A stretch of DNA of 64,000 nt from Bacteroidota bacterium (lineage in GTDB: Bacteria > Bacteroidota > JABWAT01). Positions 25,678-34,001 of this stretch are shown here, one piece after another. Numbering within the stretch: the first letter of the stretch is position 1; each line of letters starts with the position of its first letter. The position numbers and the translations under genes are program-made. A model generated the notes under the pieces. That model did no database searches. It saw only the letters and a list, made by a program, of their open reading frames with translations, and was not told the origin of the DNA. The stretch lies in the NCBI GenBank assembly GCA_013360915.1, contig JABWAT010000003.1, forward strand, positions 1 to 64,000, read 5' to 3'.

Positions 25678-26736
25678 TCAGGTCCGGTCCACGGCCCAAA
25701 GCATGTAAAGACCAAACAGGAAAAAGGTCACGTTGGCCACCCAGGCTGCAACCAATGGCGGGAAATCGCCGGCATAACCCATGGTTTCTGCCACCTTCGA
25801 CAAAGCCAGGTAGACAAAGCAGATCAGCAGAGCCAGACCGAATTCAATGGCCAGACCCCCACGTTTCTTTCTGGAACTGAGCGGAACGCCAAACAGGACC
25901 ACCACCAGGCAGGCAAACGGAAAACTGATTTTTGAATAATAGGTCACCAGATATTTATCCAGTTCGGTGAACCCCGCCCGTTTCTGCGACTCTATGTAAT
26001 CATCCAGATCGGTAAAGGTCATCAGACTCAGGTTCCGGTAGTCATTCAACAGGTCACGCGGCTTGAAATTCAGGGCCAGATTGGTGACCAGCAAAAAGGA
26101 TGAATCCCTCTCTCCTTTACTGAAATCCCTGAAAATTCCATTCTCGAGCACCCATTTCCGGGTGGTGTCATTCCAGATCAGTGAGCGCGCATCCCACCGG
26201 CGAAGCAGCTGAGGGCCGTCAAAATCCAGAATGGAAACTGTGTATCCCCGGTTCAGCGACCCATCATACCACCCGATACTGATCATCCGGTTTTCTGAGT
26301 CCTGGCGGATCAGATTGGCTGTCTGCCCCGAGGTGGTGTACTTTCCCAACTCCTGTGTTTCGAACTCGGCTTTCAGTTTATTGGCGCGCGGCACAATCCA
26401 ACCGGAAAACCAGATCTGAAACAACATCACCGTCAGAGCAGTGACCATAAACGGCATGAGAATGCGGAGGGTTGAAATCCCCCCTGCCTTCATGGCGGTG
26501 ATTTCCATCAGTCCCGTCAATCTGCCAACGGTAAAAAGAGAGGCGAGCAGCAGGGCAACCGGAATCATCAGACTGACGATTTCGGGCAGGAAATACAGAT
26601 AGTACGTGGCGATCTTTCCCGCTGAAATATTGAAATCGACAAACTTGCCCAGATTTTCAATCAGGTCGATGATGATAAAAATGACCGCAAAGGCCAGAAG
26701 CGAAAACAGAATGGCCAGTAAAAACTGGCGGATCAT
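25678..26736 (-). CDS. lptG: LPS export permease, LptG-like
   Basis: This YjgP/YjgQ-family permease has 352 residues. Three N-terminal membrane segments carry the conserved LTGLMEITAMKAGGISTLRILMPF. A periplasmic jellyroll domain follows, and three C-terminal segments begin near FACLVVVLFGVPLSSRKKRGGLAIEFG. It moves lipopolysaccharide out of the inner membrane with LptB2F. The ATG used gives a slightly short N-terminus (MIRQFLL). The same frame extends upstream as IRLLDSY, and an AAGGAG sits 6 bases before a CTG at 26760-26758, which would restore the normal family start. It is the last gene of the lgt-lptF-lptG cluster. Confidence 0.88.
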   Translation of the reverse strand: MIRQFLLAILFSLLAFAVIFIIIDLIENLGKFVDFNISAGKIATYYLYFLPEIVSLMIPVALLLASLFTVGRLTGLMEITAMKAGGISTLRILMPFMVTALTVMLFQIWFSGWIVPRANKLKAEFETQELGKYTTSGQTANLIRQDSENRMISIGWYDGSLNRGYTVSILDFDGPQLLRRWDARSLIWNDTTRKWVLENGIFRDFSKGERDSSFLLVTNLALNFKPRDLLNDYRNLSLMTFTDLDDYIESQKRAGFTELDKYLVTYYSKISFPFACLVVVLFGVPLSSRKKRGGLAIEFGLALLICFVYLALSKVAETMGYAGDFPPLVAAWVANVTFFLFGLYMLWAVDRT

Positions 26737-26743
26737 ATAGGAA

Positions 26744-28249
26744 TCAAGCAGCCGGATCAGAAGAAACTCCTTTCCGCCGGGTTATCAAGGCCTTCAGACC
26801 AGCCCCGACCGCCTTCCAGTCGGGAAGACGCACCAGTTCAGACTCTGCAATCATGGCACGGATCAGCCAGATACCGATCAGAAGGGTGATCACATTGGCG
26901 CTCCACATGGCCACCACGGGAGGAACCACGCCACGATCGGCCAGTTTCTCGCCGCCGAGCAGGAAGATCCAGTAAATGAGGAAAAAGGCGAGACTGAGTC
27001 CGGCCCCTGCACCCACCCCTCCGCGTTTGGCCTGAATGCCCAGCGGAACCCCCACGAAGACAAACACCAGACAGGCAAGCGGAAGTGAGTACTTTTTATG
27101 GATCTCCACCAGATAATTATTGATGTCCTCGAGCAGCGATTCGCGGGTAACGGCTTCGGAATCGATATAATTCTGTAAGCGGTTTTGAACATTCAGGGCC
27201 TGATAGGTGGACACGCGGCGCTCGGCCAGGGAGAGACCAGCAAAGACCACCGACGTGGTGTCAGTTTCAATTAACCGGAACGTACCGGCCGAATCGGGCC
27301 GGATGGTGTACGGAGCACCGGAAGGTCCGGGACGGTTTCCGGGAAGAATGCCCGGTCCAGCCACTGTTTCTCCTGAAATCAGCAAGCTGGCCTGATCAAT
27401 GATGCGCTGCCGGCTTTTCTCGAGCAGAACCCCCAGCGAATCGGTAACCTGGCGCATGGTGGCAATGGACATTTCTCGGTTACCCCGTGAATAACTTCCC
27501 TCGGTGGATCGCTCGAATCCGAATCCGGTTGCATCGAACAGCACTTTCTGCACACGAAATTCGACAACCCGGTAATCACCGAAGCTGACATAGTCAATTT
27601 CGTTCGACTCTCCGTTGTGCAGGGTCATGATCATGTTCCGCATGTCTTCAGAATAAGTGAAATACGCCCATTCGGCGGTGATGGTCTGCTGACGGATGGA
27701 ACTGGTATAATCAAAAATGGTGACATCGTAAAGAAGGCCGGTTTCCTGGTTCACCCGGCGGGCATGGATGGAATAACCGGCAATCAGATCGGAAAACCGG
27801 CCTGGTTCAATTTCGAAAATGGGCTTTTTATTCCGGATGTCTCTGAACAGGGTTTTTGCTTTGTAATTGGCATCGGGCAGAATGGAGTCATTGAACCAGA
27901 ACATCACGCCCGAAACCAGCCCGCCCAGAATCAGAACGGGAAGCATCAGCCGGAGGGGATGAACGCCGGCCGCTTTCAGTGCGGTGATTTCATGGTCCCC
28001 CGACATTTTCCCGAAAACCATCAGAATGGCAATCAGAACAGCCATTGGAACGGCCAGGACCAGCATCCATGCCAGATTCAGACCTATCAGTTCGACCAGA
28101 ACAGAAAAACCGAGTCCCTTCCCAACCAGGCGGTCGAGGTATTTCATCAGGAACTGAAGCAGGAAAATGAACATGATGGTCAGGACCGAAAAGAAAAACG
28201 GTCCTGCCAGCCTGCTCATGATATGCCGGTAAATCCGAAGACCGGTCAC
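26744..28249 (-). CDS. lptF: LPS export permease, LptF-like
   Basis: This YjgP/YjgQ-family permease has 501 residues, longer than the usual 360-400 because the periplasmic part holds an insert rich in Gly, Pro and Ser (near 300-340). The N-terminal segment has KMSGDHEITALKAAGVHPLRLMLPV and the C-terminal one LACLVFVFVGVPLGIQAKRGG. It pairs with LptG in the LptB2FG exporter. The start GTG overlaps the lgt stop (GTGA). The gap to lptG is 7 bases. Which of the two is F and which is G is inferred from order and form. Confidence 0.85.
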   Translation of the reverse strand: MTGLRIYRHIMSRLAGPFFFSVLTIMFIFLLQFLMKYLDRLVGKGLGFSVLVELIGLNLAWMLVLAVPMAVLIAILMVFGKMSGDHEITALKAAGVHPLRLMLPVLILGGLVSGVMFWFNDSILPDANYKAKTLFRDIRNKKPIFEIEPGRFSDLIAGYSIHARRVNQETGLLYDVTIFDYTSSIRQQTITAEWAYFTYSEDMRNMIMTLHNGESNEIDYVSFGDYRVVEFRVQKVLFDATGFGFERSTEGSYSRGNREMSIATMRQVTDSLGVLLEKSRQRIIDQASLLISGETVAGPGILPGNRPGPSGAPYTIRPDSAGTFRLIETDTTSVVFAGLSLAERRVSTYQALNVQNRLQNYIDSEAVTRESLLEDINNYLVEIHKKYSLPLACLVFVFVGVPLGIQAKRGGVGAGAGLSLAFFLIYWIFLLGGEKLADRGVVPPVVAMWSANVITLLIGIWLIRAMIAESELVRLPDWKAVGAGLKALITRRKGVSSDPAA

Positions 28250-29025
28250 CGCTGTGGTATCTCCTTAACCGGACGAAGCAGCAACCAGAGTCCGGTCAGA
28301 ATAAACGGAACCGAAAGCCATTGACCCAGGGTAAGCCAGTCGGCCGTGAAGGCGGCCTGTTCAGGTTTAAAGGATTCAAGTACCAGACGGGCGCCGAAAA
28401 CGGTGACCAGAAACCATCCGAATAAGCGGCCCGGAAGGCGGCCGACCGAGGTTCGGTAATACGCCAGTATCAGTCCGGCAAAAATGATGAGGTAAGCAAA
28501 CGCTTCATACAACTGAACCGGATGTCTCGGAATGGAATCCACCCTGAGGAAAATGACTCCGAATGATCCATCGGTCGGGTGTCCGTAAATTTCGCTGTTG
28601 AAAAAGTTACCCATCCGGATGAAGAATCCGGCAAGGGCGACCACAATCACCACCCTGTCCACCAGCCAGAGAAAGGTGATCCCCGGTGTGCGGCGGGCAA
28701 ACCACCACAGACCAAGCAGGATACCAATGGCAGCGCCATGGCTGGCCAGACCGCCTTCCCAAACCTTCAGAATCTCGATGGGGTGTGACAGATAATATCC
28801 CGGATCGTAAAAAAGGGTATGTCCCAGCCGGGCGCCTACGATGGTTGAAATCATCAGAACCAGCAGAATGGGGTCCATGATGCTTTCTGGTTTCTTTTCT
28901 GAAACCACCATGTTTTTCAGAAGATAAAAGCCAATTCCGAAGGACAGAACAAACATGAGACTGTACCACCGGATATCGAAGGGACCGATGGAAACCAGAA
29001 CCGGAGACGCAGACCATTCAAACAT
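28246..29025 (-). CDS. lgt: Prolipoprotein diacylglyceryl transferase
   Basis: This seven-helix membrane enzyme has 259 residues and adds diacylglycerol from phosphatidylglycerol to the lipobox cysteine of lipoproteins. Diagnostic stretches are WEGGLASHGAAIGILLG, GFFIRMGNFFNSEIYGHPT and the HPVQLYEAFAYL signature. It lies between PAP2 and lptF in an envelope-assembly cluster. The many lipoproteins in this window are its expected substrates. Confidence 0.96.
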   Translation of the reverse strand: MFEWSASPVLVSIGPFDIRWYSLMFVLSFGIGFYLLKNMVVSEKKPESIMDPILLVLMISTIVGARLGHTLFYDPGYYLSHPIEILKVWEGGLASHGAAIGILLGLWWFARRTPGITFLWLVDRVVIVVALAGFFIRMGNFFNSEIYGHPTDGSFGVIFLRVDSIPRHPVQLYEAFAYLIIFAGLILAYYRTSVGRLPGRLFGWFLVTVFGARLVLESFKPEQAAFTADWLTLGQWLSVPFILTGLWLLLRPVKEIPQR

Positions 29026-29033
29026 GCAGAAAC

Positions 29034-29612
29034 CTATTTAATAATGATGGAAGGCCAGTTAAAGCGTTTTTCGAGAACACGGTAGCCGGCAATGACTGTC
29101 ACTGCTGCGGCAACACCCAGCACGGCCCCTCCCAGAAGATCACCGGGATAGTGGACCCCGACATAGGTCCGGGATAAACTGACTGTCATGGCAATCAGGA
29201 AATAAAAAATCCAACCGCGGGGAACCAGCCAGGTGAAAAAGGCTGCTGCCGCAAAGAAGTTGGTGGCGTGGGAGGATGGAAAGGAGTAGGACTTGGTACG
29301 GGGAACCAGCAGATTCACGTCTTCAAGAGCATTGGATGGACGGATTCTTTCCACGGTCGGTTTAATCAGAGACGAACTGACCTGATCACCGGCCGTGATA
29401 ATCACCGCAATCAGCAGCAAACTCCAGAGTCCATGATACAGCTTTTGCCGCACGTAAACCACCACCAGCGCAACCACCACCAGCGCCCAAACCGGAAACC
29501 AGGTGGTCCGGTCGGTGATCAGTGGCATCAGCCAGTCGAAGAACGGATTGCTCATGCCATGATTGATGGCATAAAACATCCACGTATCTGCAGATTGAAA
29601 AAAGTCGGTCAT
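29034..29612 (-). CDS. PAP2-family membrane phosphatase
   Basis: This membrane phosphatase has 192 residues and about five or six helices. The three catalytic PAP2 motifs are present: KPTVERIRPS, SYSFPSSHATNFF and SRTYVGVHYPGDLLGG. Likely substrates are undecaprenyl pyrophosphate or phospholipid intermediates. The start is the ATG following GGGAG; an in-frame upstream start would add MPPGSPF. It lies 8 bases upstream of lgt. Confidence 0.9.
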   Translation of the reverse strand: MTDFFQSADTWMFYAINHGMSNPFFDWLMPLITDRTTWFPVWALVVVALVVVYVRQKLYHGLWSLLLIAVIITAGDQVSSSLIKPTVERIRPSNALEDVNLLVPRTKSYSFPSSHATNFFAAAAFFTWLVPRGWIFYFLIAMTVSLSRTYVGVHYPGDLLGGAVLGVAAAVTVIAGYRVLEKRFNWPSIIIK

Positions 29613-29690
29613 GAAAGGACTCCCGGGGGGCAAAGGTAACAGTCACCGGTCATAAAATCATATGTGGTCCGGCAGGGTTCCGTTTGGGTT

Positions 29691-29725
29691 AAAAAAAAAC
29701 AGTCCGCCGGAGACCCGACGGACTG
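29691..29725 (-). terminator. Intrinsic terminator of the DUF2934 gene
   Basis: On the minus strand CAGTCCG and CGGACTG form a strong stem (29700-29706 with 29719-29725), followed by nine T residues. It lies downstream of the DUF2934 gene and upstream of PAP2-lgt-lptFG, so it separates the two transcripts. Confidence 0.85.
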
Positions 29726-29768
29726 CAATCGCAATCAAACGGAAGGAAGTAATCGAGGCAGGAAAGAG

Positions 29769-30047
29769 TTATTTGGAAGACTTGAGTTCTTTTTCAGCCT
29801 GCAGCCAGTCGGATACTTCATCTCCGGGTTGGCCGCCGCGACTGAGGAAAATTTCATACGCCCGTTCTGCAATCTGCGCGGCCGTCACGGTTTTTTTTGC
29901 GGCCGGTTTCTTTACTGTTGCGGTGGCTTTTGCCGCAGCTGGCTTTTTTTCAGCCGCTGGCTTGGTTGCAGCAGATTTGTTGGTTGCAGTCTTTTTCGGT
30001 TCAGCTTTAACCGGTTTTTCGGCCGGTGTTGTTTTTGCTTTTGCCAT
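29769..30047 (-). CDS. DUF2934 protein with histone-H1-like Lys/Ala/Pro tail
   Basis: The first 55-60 residues are low-complexity Ala/Lys/Pro repeats (KPAAEKKPAAAK and similar), as in histone H1-like bacterial proteins. The last 35 residues form DUF2934 (IAERAYEIFLSRGGQPGDEVSDWLQAEKEL). The second ATG is chosen because AAGGGG sits 9 bases before it. The basic part may bind DNA or RNA; the role of DUF2934 is unknown. It is transcribed alone, with its own terminator. Confidence 0.82.
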   Translation of the reverse strand: MAKAKTTPAEKPVKAEPKKTATNKSAATKPAAEKKPAAAKATATVKKPAAKKTVTAAQIAERAYEIFLSRGGQPGDEVSDWLQAEKELKSSK

Positions 30048-30213
30048 TTTTGCCATTCCCCTTGTGCTTAAATGGAAGCGTTTCTACTAACAAAAGTCGT
30101 GATATCTGGCTGTTTTGTCAACTCTTTTTTGTAAAATTCGTGTTAAGAAGTGGAAAGGCTTTTATTGAAGCCCATTGCAAGGACAGATCGGAAGGGGGTT
30201 TTTGGGGGTCCGG

Positions 30214-30669
30214 TTAACTGTTGATGATGTGCCGGTTAACCGAATGGGCAACCAGAATACAATAATCCTGAATAACATGAATGCCTTCCCGGGTGAGGGT
30301 TTCGGCCACCGCATCATTCCGGATTCCCTGCTGAAACCACACCACCGGTGGCCGTGGTGTCATGGACAGAAGATCGGGAACATGGCCCGGCAGGTGTGCC
30401 GGTGCACGAAAGATATCCACGATATCGACCGGATGAGGAATGTCGGCAAGGGTCGCATACACCGGTCTTCCCTGAATGCGGGTACCGGCCACCCGCGGAT
30501 TCACGCCAACCACCTGGTAGCCCTTATCCATCAGAAACCGGAAAATCTCATTTGAAACTTCATCCGGGTCGGGTTTCACTCCCAGAACGGCGATGGTTCT
30601 GGCTGTTTTCAGTATGGTTCCTTCGTTGGTCAGATCTATCATCATGGAATCCGGACTTGGTATCATCAT
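30214..30669 (-). CDS. CoA-binding domain protein (YccU-like)
   Basis: This Rossmann-type CoA_binding_2 protein has 151 residues (143 if the later ATG is used). Typical features are TIAVLGVKPDPDEVSNEIFRFLMDKGYQVVGVNP, HPVDIVDIFR, VWFQQGI and the terminal QDYCILVAHSV. The family binds CoA or acyl-CoA; its physiological role is unclear. Two start codons 24 bases apart both lack a clear ribosome-binding site. Confidence 0.85.
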   Translation of the reverse strand: MMIPSPDSMMIDLTNEGTILKTARTIAVLGVKPDPDEVSNEIFRFLMDKGYQVVGVNPRVAGTRIQGRPVYATLADIPHPVDIVDIFRAPAHLPGHVPDLLSMTPRPPVVWFQQGIRNDAVAETLTREGIHVIQDYCILVAHSVNRHIINS

Positions 30670-30696
30670 AAAAAGGTTTCGCGTCTGAAAAGCGTG

Positions 30697-32073
30697 TCAG
30701 ACCAGATGATACAACGAAGTAAGACGGATGGGAATTCCCTCGAGCACTTTCAGCTCCATGCCGGTCCGGTCGAGCGGATCGAGACGATGGACAAATTCCA
30801 CTTCCGGGATGACGTGGCGGGCCTGCCGGGCAAAATCGAGCAGGCCCGTGAAAGAGACGCCCTCTTCCTTCAGTCTCATCAGAACCTGATAGTCCGATGG
30901 AGTCAGCGTTGGCAGAATAACCGAAAGACGATCCACCAGACCCGTAAGGTCATCCAGAAAATTCCGGTCATGAAGAAGAAATCCGTGCCCGTTGGTAACC
31001 ACGCGGACGGGCAAACCCTGTTCTCTGAAAAGACGTGCCAGGGTCATCAGGTCGTGAAGCCGGATAAAGGGTTCACCAGGTCCGGCAAATACCACTTCGG
31101 ACAGGCCGGTCAGATCGGGAAGGGCCGCCAGTACCTCACTGACCGATGGTTCGTGATCCAGCCGGGTTTCATACCCATGAAGAATGGTGTCGGAGGACCG
31201 GTCACAGAAAATGCAGTTAGCTGTGCAGCGATTGGTCAGGTTGATATACAGGCGTTTCCCGATGGTAAAGGCAATCGCGGGTTTGGGCCCCGTTCCGATA
31301 CCGAACAGGGAATGAACCGAGGTTCCCACGTTCCGGTTAATGTCACCCGGGGTTAAATCAAGAACCGAGGCCATGTGTTCAATGGTTGCGGTAATCATGG
31401 CTGGTTCGTTCCGCTTTCCCCGGTAGGGAACCGGGGCCAGAAAAGGTGCATCGGTTTCTGTCAGAAGCCGGTTGATGGGAATCAGCGGCAACAGGTGGCG
31501 CAGGGTCGAGTTTTTATACGTGACATTTCCGGCAAAGCTGATGTAAAAACCCGGATTCGCCAGCGCTTCCCTCAGAACGGCCTCATTGCCGCTGAAGCAA
31601 TGGAAAATGCCCCTCAGTCCCGAACCTCGGTAGTCGCGGATGATATCAAGAAGGTCTTCGTCAGATTGCCGGTTGTGAAGAATAACCGGTTTGTTCAGTT
31701 CCAGAGCCAGCTGAATCTGCTGATGCAGCAGACGCTTCTGCTTTTCTTTATAGGTGATGTCCCAGTAATAATCCAGACCGATTTCACCAACGGCAACCAT
31801 GGAAGGGTGATCCAGCAGGTGCCTCAGGTTTTCTGAAAGCGTTTCCTCGTCGATTTCGGCCACATCGGTCGGATGGATTCCCGCAGCGCCATACACGCCG
31901 GCATGTTCCCCGACCAGATCACGCACCTTTAAACTGGTCTCCAGATTGGTTCCCGGAACGATTATGGTTTCCACTCCGGCCAGCCGCGCACGTTCAAGAA
32001 GATCGGGAACCGGTTCGGCAAAATCTTCCCAGTACAGGTGGGCATGGGTGTCGGTGGCAGGCCAGGTGCTCAT
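30697..32073 (-). CDS. TatD-family hydrolase fused to a radical SAM domain
   Basis: The protein has 458 residues. Residues 1 to about 258 are a TatD-type metal-dependent hydrolase: TDTHAHL, GIHPTDV, GEIGLDYYWD, KPVILHNRQSDED, GIFHCFSG and LTETDAPFLAP. From about 268 a radical SAM domain follows, with the cluster motif CTANCIFC and the SAM-binding AGPGEPF. Stand-alone radical SAM proteins linked to TatD are a known family, and a fusion strengthens the functional tie. TatD proteins are 3'-5' nucleases or D-aminoacyl-tRNA-related hydrolases; the combined reaction is unknown. The gene diverges from carB across the DnaA-box region. Confidence 0.88.
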   Translation of the reverse strand: MSTWPATDTHAHLYWEDFAEPVPDLLERARLAGVETIIVPGTNLETSLKVRDLVGEHAGVYGAAGIHPTDVAEIDEETLSENLRHLLDHPSMVAVGEIGLDYYWDITYKEKQKRLLHQQIQLALELNKPVILHNRQSDEDLLDIIRDYRGSGLRGIFHCFSGNEAVLREALANPGFYISFAGNVTYKNSTLRHLLPLIPINRLLTETDAPFLAPVPYRGKRNEPAMITATIEHMASVLDLTPGDINRNVGTSVHSLFGIGTGPKPAIAFTIGKRLYINLTNRCTANCIFCDRSSDTILHGYETRLDHEPSVSEVLAALPDLTGLSEVVFAGPGEPFIRLHDLMTLARLFREQGLPVRVVTNGHGFLLHDRNFLDDLTGLVDRLSVILPTLTPSDYQVLMRLKEEGVSFTGLLDFARQARHVIPEVEFVHRLDPLDRTGMELKVLEGIPIRLTSLYHLV

Positions 32074-32481
32074 GGGGTTGAAAATACACCTTTCCCATCA
32101 GGAACCCTACCAGAACCCTGTTCTGGCCACCCTGCTATCCACAGCCATGAATAACCTGTGGATAACTTGTGACGAAAATCGACCCGGGTAACAATCCTGC
32201 TGGTATCTCATTGAAGATCAATGGAATTATGAACCCGGCATGAACCACAGGTTAAATCGTAAGTCTATTATTTACAACAACTTATCTCCCGCTCACCTAA
32301 AAGAGTCCTTTTAGTTGCTTTTTACAGGAAGCCTTCTTCAGTCCCGGCACCTGCCGGTTGGAAAATTGTGGATAACCCGGCTTGTTCCACAGTTGCTTCC
32401 ATTTTTTTACGGACTGAAAAATCGAAAAGCAGGGGACAAATCCGTTATATTTGCCTGATTTTTTAAAAACGGGGAACGCCA
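32074..32481. other. Intergenic region with DnaA boxes (candidate origin)
   Basis: This 408-base gap lies between divergent genes. It holds two perfect TGTGGATAA (TTATCCACA) boxes at 32157-32165 and 32367-32375, a CTATCCACA at 32135-32143 and a weaker TGTTCCACA at 32383-32391. An AT-rich middle (about 32250-32285) separates them. Genes to the left are mainly on the minus strand and those just to the right on the plus strand, as around a replication origin. There is no dnaA, dnaN or rnpA nearby, so a DnaA-titrating or DnaA-regulated site is equally possible. Confidence 0.45.
32446..32453 (+). promoter_or_regulatory. Candidate -7 element of the carB N-section gene
   Basis: TATATTTG matches the Bacteroidota-type TAnnTTTG element and lies 29 bases before the GTG start of the first carB gene. 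No clear -33 TTG is seen at the usual distance. Confidence 0.4.
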
Positions 32482-33969
32482 GTGCCCAGACGTACCGATC
32501 TCACCTCAATATTACTCCTTGGAAGCGGCCCGATTGTTATTGGTCAGGGCTGCGAATTTGATTACTCGGGCACCCAGGCCTGTACCGTTCTGAAGCGGGA
32601 AGGATTCCGGGTGATTCTGGTGAACAGCAATCCGGCCACCATCATGACCGATCCCGAATTTGCCGATGCCACTTATATTGAACCTCTGACTGCCGATTTT
32701 GTCGAAAAAATCATCGAAAAGGAACGGCCTTCAGCCATACTTCCCACGATGGGGGGGCAGACCGCCCTTAATCTGGCTGTGGAACTGGCCGAGTCGGGTG
32801 TTCTTGACCGTTACGGTGTTCAATTGATCGGTGCCAACCTGAAGGCCATCAAGAAGGCCGAAAACCGGTCAGAGTTCACCCGCGCCATGGCCAATTGCGG
32901 GGTGGAAACCATTCGTGGAAAATTTGCTTACACCATGGCTGAGGCCCTTCAGATTGTCGAGGAAATCGGATTTCCGACCATTATCCGCCCCTCCTTCACA
33001 CTCGGCGGAAGCGGCGGCGGCATTGCCTACAACATGGAGGAATTCCAGGAAATCGTTCACCGGGGACTTACACTGTCACCTACCTCGGAAGTGCTGATTG
33101 AAGAATCAGTCATCGGCTGGAAGGAATACGAACTCGAGGTCATGCGTGACCGCCGGGACAATGTTGTGATCGTCTGTTCCATCGAAAATGTCGATCCCAT
33201 GGGAGTTCACACCGGTGATTCCATTACAGTTGCCCCGGCCCAGACCCTTACCGACAAGGAATATGAAGTGCTCCGCGATTATTCCATCCGGATCATCCGT
33301 GAAATCGGAGTGGAAACCGGCGGGTCCAACATCCAGTTCGCCGTGAATCCGGCCAATGGAGCCGTCAGGGTCATCGAAATGAATCCGCGGGTTTCCCGGT
33401 CCTCGGCTCTGGCTTCTAAGGCGACCGGTTTTCCCATCGCGAAAATTGCTGCCCGTCTGGCGGTGGGTTATACCCTCGATGAAATCCTGAATGACATCAC
33501 CCGGAAAACACCCGCCTGTTTTGAGCCCACCATCGATTACACCGTGGTGAAAATTCCACGGTGGGATTTCGAAAAATTCAAATCGGTACGGCAACGGCTG
33601 GGAATCCAGATGCAATCGGTCGGAGAAGTCATGTCCTTCGGACGGACGTTTAAAGAGGCGCTTCAGAAGGCGCTCCGTTCCCTCGAAACCGGACGCCATG
33701 GTCTGGGTGCCGATGGCAAAGATGTGGTGGATATTCTGTCGCTGACGGCCCGTGAAAAGGATTTGTTCCTGAATGAACTGAAGGAAAAACTGTCGGTTCC
33801 CAACCCGCAGCGTTTGTTCTACGTTCGTTATGCACTGCTGCTTGATTTTTCCATTGCCGACATCCACCGCATAACCGGGATTGACCCCTGGTTCTTACAT
33901 CAGATGTCTGAAATCGTTGAAGTTGAAAAGGCCCTTCTGTCGCTGAGCACCGGGAACCCTGCCCGCTGA
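32482..33969 (+). CDS. carB: Carbamoyl phosphate synthase large subunit, N-terminal section
   Basis: The protein has 495 residues and equals the first half of CarB: the carboxyphosphate ATP-grasp domain ([62 protein letters not shown]) plus the start of the oligomerisation domain, ending at [17 protein letters not shown]. It makes the carboxyphosphate/carbamate intermediate for arginine and pyrimidine synthesis. It starts with GTG after GGGGA. The usual single gene of about 1070 residues is split here; the second half begins 1.4 kb downstream. Both halves keep intact active-site motifs, so this is a working split gene rather than a pseudogene. Confidence 0.95.
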   Translation: MPRRTDLTSILLLGSGPIVIGQGCEFDYSGTQACTVLKREGFRVILVNSNPATIMTDPEFADATYIEPLTADFVEKIIEKERPSAILPTMGGQTALNLAVELAESGVLDRYGVQLIGANLKAIKKAENRSEFTRAMANCGVETIRGKFAYTMAEALQIVEEIGFPTIIRPSFTLGGSGGGIAYNMEEFQEIVHRGLTLSPTSEVLIEESVIGWKEYELEVMRDRRDNVVIVCSIENVDPMGVHTGDSITVAPAQTLTDKEYEVLRDYSIRIIREIGVETGGSNIQFAVNPANGAVRVIEMNPRVSRSSALASKATGFPIAKIAARLAVGYTLDEILNDITRKTPACFEPTIDYTVVKIPRWDFEKFKSVRQRLGIQMQSVGEVMSFGRTFKEALQKALRSLETGRHGLGADGKDVVDILSLTAREKDLFLNELKEKLSVPNPQRLFYVRYALLLDFSIADIHRITGIDPWFLHQMSEIVEVEKALLSLSTGNPAR

Positions 33970-34001
33970 AACCGGTACAACCGGAAAACCAAGGAGCACA
34001 C

